From the NCBI GenBank assembly GCA_012797215.1, contig JAAZPN010000119.1, forward strand, positions 1-9,639: a DNA stretch of 9,639 nucleotides, given 5' to 3'. Under the pieces are notes generated by a model. It searched no databases and had not been told where the DNA came from. It saw nothing but the letters and a program-made list of their open reading frames with translations. A program made the translations under genes and the position numbers. Positions 5,333 to 9,639 of the stretch are shown in pieces (the stretch's first letter is position 1; each line of letters begins with the position of its first letter). The stretch is from Chloroflexota bacterium (GTDB lineage: Bacteria; Chloroflexota; Anaerolineae; Anaerolineales; Anaerolineaceae).

Positions 5333-7231
5333 ATGGGAAAAATTATTGGAATTGACCTCGGCACTACCAACAGCGTGGTTTCCGTGATGGAAGGCGGTTC
5401 TCCGACCGTCATTTCAACCTCGGAAGGTTCCCGGCTTTTACCATCGGTAGTGGCTTTTAATAAGAACGGCGAACGGCTGGTTGGCATCCCTGCCAAACGA
5501 CAGGCCGTGGTAAACCCTGAGAATACCGTCTACTCCATTAAACGTTTCATGGGACGTCATTACGACCAGGTGTCCTCCGAACGCAAAATGGTGCCTTACA
5601 AAGTCGTCTCCGGACCCGGTGGCGACGTGCGCATCGAGATTCCTATAAACGGGCAAACCTATACCCCGCAGGAAATCTCAGCGATGATCCTGGGTAAGCT
5701 GAAAAGCGACGCGGAAGCCTATCTGGGTGAGAAAGTAACCCAGGCGGTCATCACCGTACCGGCATATTTTAATGACAGCCAGCGCCAGGCGACCAAAGAC
5801 GCGGGCAAAATCGCGGGGCTTGAGGTGCTGCGCATCATCAATGAGCCCACTGCTTCTGCTCTGGCCTACGGACTGGATAAAAAAGAAAACGAAATCATCC
5901 TGGTGTTTGACCTGGGCGGCGGCACCTTCGACGTCAGCCTGTTGGAAGTGGGCGGCGGCGTGGTGGAAGTAAAAGCCACGAACGGCGATACCCACCTGGG
6001 CGGCGACGATTGGGATGAGGTGATTGTCCATTGGGCGGCAGACGAATTCAAGCGCGAACAAGGCATTGACCTGCGCAGTGACCGCCAGGCACTCCAACGC
6101 CTGCGTGAAGCCGCGGAAAAAGCCAAGATTGAGCTTAGCAGCGTGATGGAGACGGAAATCAACCTGCCCTATATCACCGCGGATTCCTCCGGCCCTAAAC
6201 ACCTGCTGCTGAAGCTCTCGCGAGCAAAGTTTGAACAGATGACCGAACAGCTGCTGCAGCGCTGTAAGCTGCCCTTTAACGCGGTGATTAAAGACGCCAA
6301 CCTCAGCGTCAGCAAAATTGACGAGGTTGTGCTGGTAGGCGGGGCTACCCGCATGCCTATGGTGCAGGAGCTGGTGCGCCAACTGACCAATGGAAAGGAC
6401 CCCAATAAAGGCGTCAACCCGGACGAGGTGGTCTCTATTGGCGCTGCCATTCAAGGCGGCGTGCTGGGCGGCGAGGTGAAGGATGTGCTTTTGCTGGATG
6501 TGACGCCGCTTTCCCTGGGCGTGGAAACCCTGGGCAGCGTCATGACCAAGCTGATTGAGCGCAACACCACTATCCCGGTCAAGAAAACCGAAGTCTTCTC
6601 AACCGCCGCGGACAGCCAGACCTCGGTGGATATTCACGTCCTGCAGGGCGAACGCCCGCTGGCTGCGGATAATATGACGCTCGGTCGTTTCCGCCTGGAC
6701 GGCATTCCCCCCGCTCCCCGCGGGATCCCGCAGGTTGAGGTTACCTTTGACATTGACGCGAACGGCATCCTGAGCGTGACCGCAAAGGACAAAGCCACCA
6801 GCAAAGAGCAAAAGGTCACCATCACGGCCTCCACCAATCTGAACAAGAACGATGTGGAACGCATGGTGCGCGAAGCTGCCCAACACAAGGATGAAGATGA
6901 CCAGCGCAAAGCGCTGATTGAAGCCCGCAACTTGGGCGACAGCACTGCTTACCAGGCCGAAAAATTGCTGCGGGACATGGGCGAGAAGGTGGATGCTGCA
7001 AAACGCATGGAGCTTGAAGCCAAAATTAAGGACCTGAGAGACAACATTGCGAGCGATAATGCTTCCGCGATCAACGCGGCCGCGCAGGCGGTGCAAAACC
7101 TCATGCAGGAAATCGGCGCGGCAGCATACCAACAGACTCAATCCGGGCCAACATCCGGGGAAGGCCAGCCGAAATCCGGGACCGCGCAAGGCGGCGAGGA
7201 CTTTGTGGACGGCGAATTCCACGAAGCCTAA
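5333..7231 (+). CDS. dnaK: Molecular chaperone DnaK (Hsp70)
   Basis: A 632-residue Hsp70, normal length for DnaK. It binds and releases exposed hydrophobic segments of client proteins in the cytoplasm through an ATP cycle, normally with DnaJ and GrpE. Nucleotide-binding domain motifs are complete: [10 protein letters not shown] (5-14), [20 protein letters not shown] (139-158), [15 protein letters not shown] (168-182), [11 protein letters not shown] (192-202), LVGGATRMP (334-342). The interdomain linker VLLLD (385-389) leads into DVTPLSLG, the substrate-binding domain and the helical lid. The Gln/Gly-rich tail (about 600-625) ends in a short acidic segment with the last residues EFHEA. The N-terminal region (about 45-110) contains the insert lacking in Bacillus-type DnaK. 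No grpE, dnaJ or hrcA gene is adjacent, and no CIRCE operator is visible; 246 bp separate it from the next gene. A strong terminator follows. The gene appears to be transcribed alone. Confidence 0.98.
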   Translation: MGKIIGIDLGTTNSVVSVMEGGSPTVISTSEGSRLLPSVVAFNKNGERLVGIPAKRQAVVNPENTVYSIKRFMGRHYDQVSSERKMVPYKVVSGPGGDVRIEIPINGQTYTPQEISAMILGKLKSDAEAYLGEKVTQAVITVPAYFNDSQRQATKDAGKIAGLEVLRIINEPTASALAYGLDKKENEIILVFDLGGGTFDVSLLEVGGGVVEVKATNGDTHLGGDDWDEVIVHWAADEFKREQGIDLRSDRQALQRLREAAEKAKIELSSVMETEINLPYITADSSGPKHLLLKLSRAKFEQMTEQLLQRCKLPFNAVIKDANLSVSKIDEVVLVGGATRMPMVQELVRQLTNGKDPNKGVNPDEVVSIGAAIQGGVLGGEVKDVLLLDVTPLSLGVETLGSVMTKLIERNTTIPVKKTEVFSTAADSQTSVDIHVLQGERPLAADNMTLGRFRLDGIPPAPRGIPQVEVTFDIDANGILSVTAKDKATSKEQKVTITASTNLNKNDVERMVREAAQHKDEDDQRKALIEARNLGDSTAYQAEKLLRDMGEKVDAAKRMELEAKIKDLRDNIASDNASAINAAAQAVQNLMQEIGAAAYQQTQSGPTSGEGQPKSGTAQGGEDFVDGEFHEA

Positions 7232-7249
7232 ACCATGGAAGATGATCAG

Positions 7250-7284
7250 AACAGGGATTGCCAAGCGGCAGTCCCTGTTTTTTT
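7250..7284 (+). terminator. Rho-independent terminator after dnaK
   Basis: The arms AACAGGGA (7250-7257) and TCCCTGTT (7272-7279) form an 8-bp stem. It extends through a T-G wobble into TGCC/GGCA (7259-7262 with 7267-7270), with a 4-nt loop. A run of seven T (7278-7284) follows. It lies 18 bp after the dnaK stop codon. Confidence 0.93.
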
Positions 7285-7478
7285 GCGCATTCCCGCGCTT
7301 GAGAACAAGCCGCGTTCACGCTTGCGGCTGCTCACCAGGCAGATAGGGTAGAAAATTAACCACGCTTAGAAAGCGCGTTAAGCAGGCCAAAGATAAGAAA
7401 GTGCCGCGCGGTTAAGCTTTGACAGGCTTGGCGCTGAAAAAACGCTTTAATTGTATTGCGTTATAATGCCCCTTTGTT
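7285..7478. other. Intergenic region between dnaK terminator and the C39 peptidase gene
   Basis: No coding region is seen. An inverted repeat AGCCGC (7308-7313) / GCGGCT (7324-7329) is present, its arms close to those of the palindrome before sbcD. An isolated TTGACA (7419-7424) lies 37 bp before the TATAAT at 7462, too far to form one promoter with it. The remainder is AT-richer with no clear structure. Confidence 0.5.
7462..7467 (+). promoter_or_regulatory. -10 promoter element of the C39 peptidase gene
   Basis: A perfect TATAAT ends 11 bp before ATG 7479. Transcription would start near 7474, about five bases before the ATG. There is no Shine-Dalgarno sequence in front of the ATG, which supports a leaderless or nearly leaderless transcript. 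No matching -35 hexamer is obvious. Confidence 0.6.
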
Positions 7479-8834
7479 ATGACGAATAAAAACACGAAGA
7501 AATTTCGGCGCCAGCTCAATGGGAAGAACAGCCTGCGCTGGCTATGGATAATTCTGGCAGCGGCTGTTGCTGTGGTGTTGATTTTGGCCGCTTTATACCA
7601 AATTCCTGCGATCCAAAACCGCGCCTATTTTTACGTCGCCAAGGCGCGCGCCAGGGTCCAATACTTTTTCCGTCCCCCCGGTGAGAAAGCCTTTAACCCC
7701 AGCGGGCAGGGCACGCTCATGCCTGAGGTGGCGGCCACGCTGACTGCTATGGCGCCCACCCCAACCCCCACGCAGGTGGAGACTGTCACGGCCACGCCCC
7801 ACCCGACCCGACAGGCCACGTTTACGCCAACGATTACTTTTTCACCCACCCCTACTTCCACGCCCATTCCGCGCGCGATGACACTAACCGGCATCAAATA
7901 CGAGCGTCAGCTCTTCAACAACTGCGGACCAACCAACCTGGCGATGCTGCTCTCTTATTGGGGTTGGGAGGGCGACCAGCACGTTGTGGAAAAGGTGATT
8001 AAACCGCTAAAAGAAGACCGCAATGTGATGCCGTATGAAATGCTGGAATACGTCAACACGCAGACGAGCCTGACAGGGGTCGTGCGTTACGGCGGGAATA
8101 TTGACTTGGTAAAAAAGCTGGTCGCGGCTGGTTTTCCGGTTTTGATAGAACGCGGATACATGAACGCCAAAGAAGGTTGGATGGGACATTATGGCATCAT
8201 CACCACGTATGATGATGTTTTGCAAAAAGTGCGCATCCCGGATTCTTTCTTGGGTGATATTGCCCTGCCTTACGACCTGGTGAGCATGTACTGGAACCAA
8301 TTTGACGGTATATACCTGGTGATTTATCCCTATGAGCGTGAAGAAGAAGTAATCAACATTCTCGGACCGCAGTGGGACGCCGACTACAACCTGCGTTACG
8401 CGCTTGAACAAACTGCTGACCGTATTTCCACCCTGGAAGACCGCGAGCTTTTCTTTGCCTGGTACAGCCGCGGCAATATTTTGATTGAAATGAAAGACTA
8501 TGCCGGCGCTGCGGAAGCATATGATAAGGCTTTCGCGGTGTATGAAAAAATCCCCACGACAGACAGACCCTGGCGCGTCTTTTGGTACCAGACCGGGCCG
8601 TTTTTTGCGTACTTCTATACCGCGCGATATCATGATGTGTTGAACCTGGCGAACTATGTACTGGACATCACCCCTGAGGATGCTATCCCGGAAACCTGGG
8701 TGTGGCGCGGGCGCGCGAACAAGATGTTGGGAAACTGGCCGGCTGCCGAGAGTGACTTCCGCAAAGCGCTGGAATGGCACCCGGAGTGGTGGGTGGCTGA
8801 AAGCGAGTTAATTAACATGGGGCTTACCCCCTAA
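7479..8834 (+). CDS. Membrane-anchored C39-type peptidase with TPR-like C-terminus
   Basis: A 451-residue protein. The basic N-terminus (1-20) precedes one membrane helix (about 21-42), so the rest should face outside. Residues 90-131 are a Thr/Pro-rich linker. Residues 136-285 resemble the C39-like peptidase domain (Peptidase_C39_2 type): Q144 just before NNCGPTNLAMLLSYWG, with candidate nucleophile C149; candidate general base H237 in GHYGI; and candidate D255 in RIPDS. C39 relatives cleave double-glycine leaders in ABC exporters, but this stand-alone outward-facing form is not fused to a transporter, and its substrate is unknown. Residues 322-446 form repeated helical hairpins with TPR-like spacing, seen in the ILIEMKDYAGAAEAYDKAF and NWPAAESDFRKALEWHP segments, suggesting a protein-binding module. 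It lies 29 bp upstream of sbcD, which has its own promoter candidate. The fold is likely; the function is inferred. Confidence 0.85.
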   Translation: MTNKNTKKFRRQLNGKNSLRWLWIILAAAVAVVLILAALYQIPAIQNRAYFYVAKARARVQYFFRPPGEKAFNPSGQGTLMPEVAATLTAMAPTPTPTQVETVTATPHPTRQATFTPTITFSPTPTSTPIPRAMTLTGIKYERQLFNNCGPTNLAMLLSYWGWEGDQHVVEKVIKPLKEDRNVMPYEMLEYVNTQTSLTGVVRYGGNIDLVKKLVAAGFPVLIERGYMNAKEGWMGHYGIITTYDDVLQKVRIPDSFLGDIALPYDLVSMYWNQFDGIYLVIYPYEREEEVINILGPQWDADYNLRYALEQTADRISTLEDRELFFAWYSRGNILIEMKDYAGAAEAYDKAFAVYEKIPTTDRPWRVFWYQTGPFFAYFYTARYHDVLNLANYVLDITPEDAIPETWVWRGRANKMLGNWPAAESDFRKALEWHPEWWVAESELINMGLTP

Positions 8835-8849
8835 GCCGCGCCGCGGCTT
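8833..8849. repeat. GC-rich palindrome between the C39 gene and sbcD
   Basis: AAGCCGC (8833-8839), loop GCC, and GCGGCTT (8843-8849) make a perfect 7-bp hairpin. It begins within the C39 stop codon (8832-8834) and ends 2 bp before the sbcD -10 element, covering the usual -35 area. No T-tract follows, only TTGTTATAATT. It could be a weak terminator, an operator for sbcD, or both. Confidence 0.55.
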
Positions 8850-8851
8850 GT

Positions 8852-8857
8852 TATAAT
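8852..8857 (+). promoter_or_regulatory. -10 promoter element of sbcD
   Basis: A perfect TATAAT ends 6 bp before ATG 8864. With the standard 6-nt gap to the start point, transcription would begin at the A of the ATG itself. No Shine-Dalgarno sequence is present. This is the clearest leaderless candidate in the window. Confidence 0.6.
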
Positions 8858-8863
8858 TGGCTT

Positions 8864-9639
8864 ATGGTAAAAATACTGCACTTTGCCGACGCGCATATCG
8901 ATATCGCCACTAGCGGCCCTTACGACCCGACCACCGGGTTGTTCTTGCGCGTGACAGACTTTCTTAAATCTCTGGACGCGATTGTTGAAACAGCGATTAA
9001 TGAGCGGGTTGACCTGGTAATATTTGCGGGGGACGCTTACAAAGACCGCAGTCCCGCGCCCACCTATCAGCGCGAATGGGGGAAACGGATGATGCGCCTT
9101 TCCAGGGCCGGCATTCCGACCCTCCTGCTCACCGGAAACCACGACACTTCACCCTCGCAGTTGCGCGCGCACGCCATCCAGGAGTTTGCCACGCTGGATG
9201 TTCCGCATGTGTATGTGGTGGACAAACCCCGTTTGTTTGGCCCACCAGACCTGGAAAACCTGCCGGTGCAGGTGCTTGCCATTCCCTGGGTTACACCCTC
9301 CGCGGTGAAAAACGCCGCGCCTGAAACGACGGAACCAAACGCTGACCTGAACCTGATTGTTGAGAACGCGGTTGGGGTAATGATTCAAGACGCCCTGAAC
9401 CAGCGCGATGAAACTCTGCCTTTCATCCTCACGGCGCATGCTTCCATTCAAGGGGCGCTCATTGGGGAGGAACGCAAAATTAAACTTGGTCGGGATGTTC
9501 AGCTTTCACAGGGATTAGTGAAAGACGCGCGCATTGACTATGTCGCGCTGGGGCATATTCACCGTTTTCAGGACTTGAACGCTGGCAATCACCCGCCTGT
9601 CATCTATTCCGGCTCCATCGAACGCGTCGATTTTGGCGA
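8864..9639 (+). CDS. sbcD: Exonuclease SbcCD subunit D, Mre11-family nuclease (5' part)
   Basis: The frame is open from ATG 8864 to the right edge; 258 residues are visible and the 3' end is missing. Metallophosphatase motifs appear in order: FADAHID (D9, H11), FAGDAYKD (D57), LTGNHD (N92, H93, D94), TAHASIQG (H192), GHIHRFQ (H231, H233), then YSGSIERVDFG (248-258). These residues coordinate the two metal ions of the Mre11/SbcD nuclease. SbcD pairs with the SMC-like ATPase SbcC to cut DNA hairpins, trim double-strand ends and process protein-blocked ends in the cytoplasm. SbcD proteins are usually about 380-420 residues, so roughly a third is outside the window. An sbcC gene downstream would be expected but is not visible. 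The start is set by the TATAAT just upstream and by the conserved N-terminal strand KILHFAD, which begins at residue 3. Confidence 0.93.
   Translation, partial: MVKILHFADAHIDIATSGPYDPTTGLFLRVTDFLKSLDAIVETAINERVDLVIFAGDAYKDRSPAPTYQREWGKRMMRLSRAGIPTLLLTGNHDTSPSQLRAHAIQEFATLDVPHVYVVDKPRLFGPPDLENLPVQVLAIPWVTPSAVKNAAPETTEPNADLNLIVENAVGVMIQDALNQRDETLPFILTAHASIQGALIGEERKIKLGRDVQLSQGLVKDARIDYVALGHIHRFQDLNAGNHPPVIYSGSIERVDFG

Noticed and set aside
5678..6454. Long minus-strand open frame opposite dnaK
   Set aside because: It lies wholly antisense to highly conserved dnaK sequence, has no ribosome binding site or recognisable motif, and follows from high GC at third codon positions.
7419..7467. TTGACA (7419-7424) as -35 for the TATAAT at 7462
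   Set aside because: The spacing is 37 bp, far beyond the 16-18 bp of a sigma-70 type promoter.
8007..8780. 257-residue minus-strand open frame opposite the C39 peptidase gene
   Set aside because: The plus strand has consistent membrane, linker, peptidase and TPR-like features. The antisense product has no recognisable domain.
9076..9324. 82-residue open frame on the plus strand inside sbcD
   Set aside because: It is out of frame with the sbcD coding region, whose Mre11-family motifs run without a break from 8864 to the window edge.

Overview
The window looks like a chromosomal stretch of a Chloroflexota bacterium, most likely class Anaerolineae. That is inference. It rests on several exported proteins with long Thr-Pro-rich linkers or tails, a ferredoxin-type 2-oxoacid oxidoreductase subunit that suggests anaerobic metabolism, a DnaK that carries the N-terminal insert lacking in Bacillus-type DnaK, and a moderately GC-rich sequence with compact spacing. 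There is no rRNA, recognisable tRNA, CRISPR array, transposase, integrase or phage gene.

Layout, left to right. (1) 1-423: 3' part of a 2-oxoacid:ferredoxin oxidoreductase gamma subunit, closed by a strong intrinsic terminator (442-470). (2) 517-1398: five-helix membrane protein with a bacterial PH-like domain. (3) 1542-2795 and 2817-4655: a tight two-gene unit encoding a LytR-CpsA-Psr (LCP)-like lipoprotein and a large, cysteine-rich exported protein with a lytic transglycosylase (SLT) domain. Both end in a Thr-Pro tail followed by the same last three residues, Glu-Tyr-Pro. (4) 4677-4889, minus strand: small YtxH-like membrane/coiled-coil protein, convergent with the transglycosylase gene. 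(5) 4890-5332: non-coding, with several inverted repeats; its middle looks like a decayed intergenic repeat element. (6) 5333-7231: dnaK, alone, with a strong terminator at 7250-7284. (7) 7479-8834: membrane-anchored C39-type cysteine peptidase with a Thr-Pro linker and TPR-like C-terminus. (8) 8864 to the right edge: 5' part of sbcD (Mre11-family nuclease subunit).

How the genes work together. Genes 2, 3, 4 and 7 are cell-envelope genes, and the LCP-like/SLT pair is the most coherent unit. Both products should sit outside the membrane and plausibly act on envelope glycopolymers. DnaK, SbcD and the oxidoreductase are housekeeping neighbours. I see no evidence for a defence island or mobile system.

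The most notable observations are: the LCP-like protein has lost several residues that normally bind the polyprenyl-pyrophosphate substrate; the transglycosylase has 18 extracytoplasmic cysteines and an enlarged, cysteine-bearing catalytic domain; and several genes have a perfect TATAAT only 6-11 nt before the ATG, which suggests leaderless or near-leaderless transcripts.
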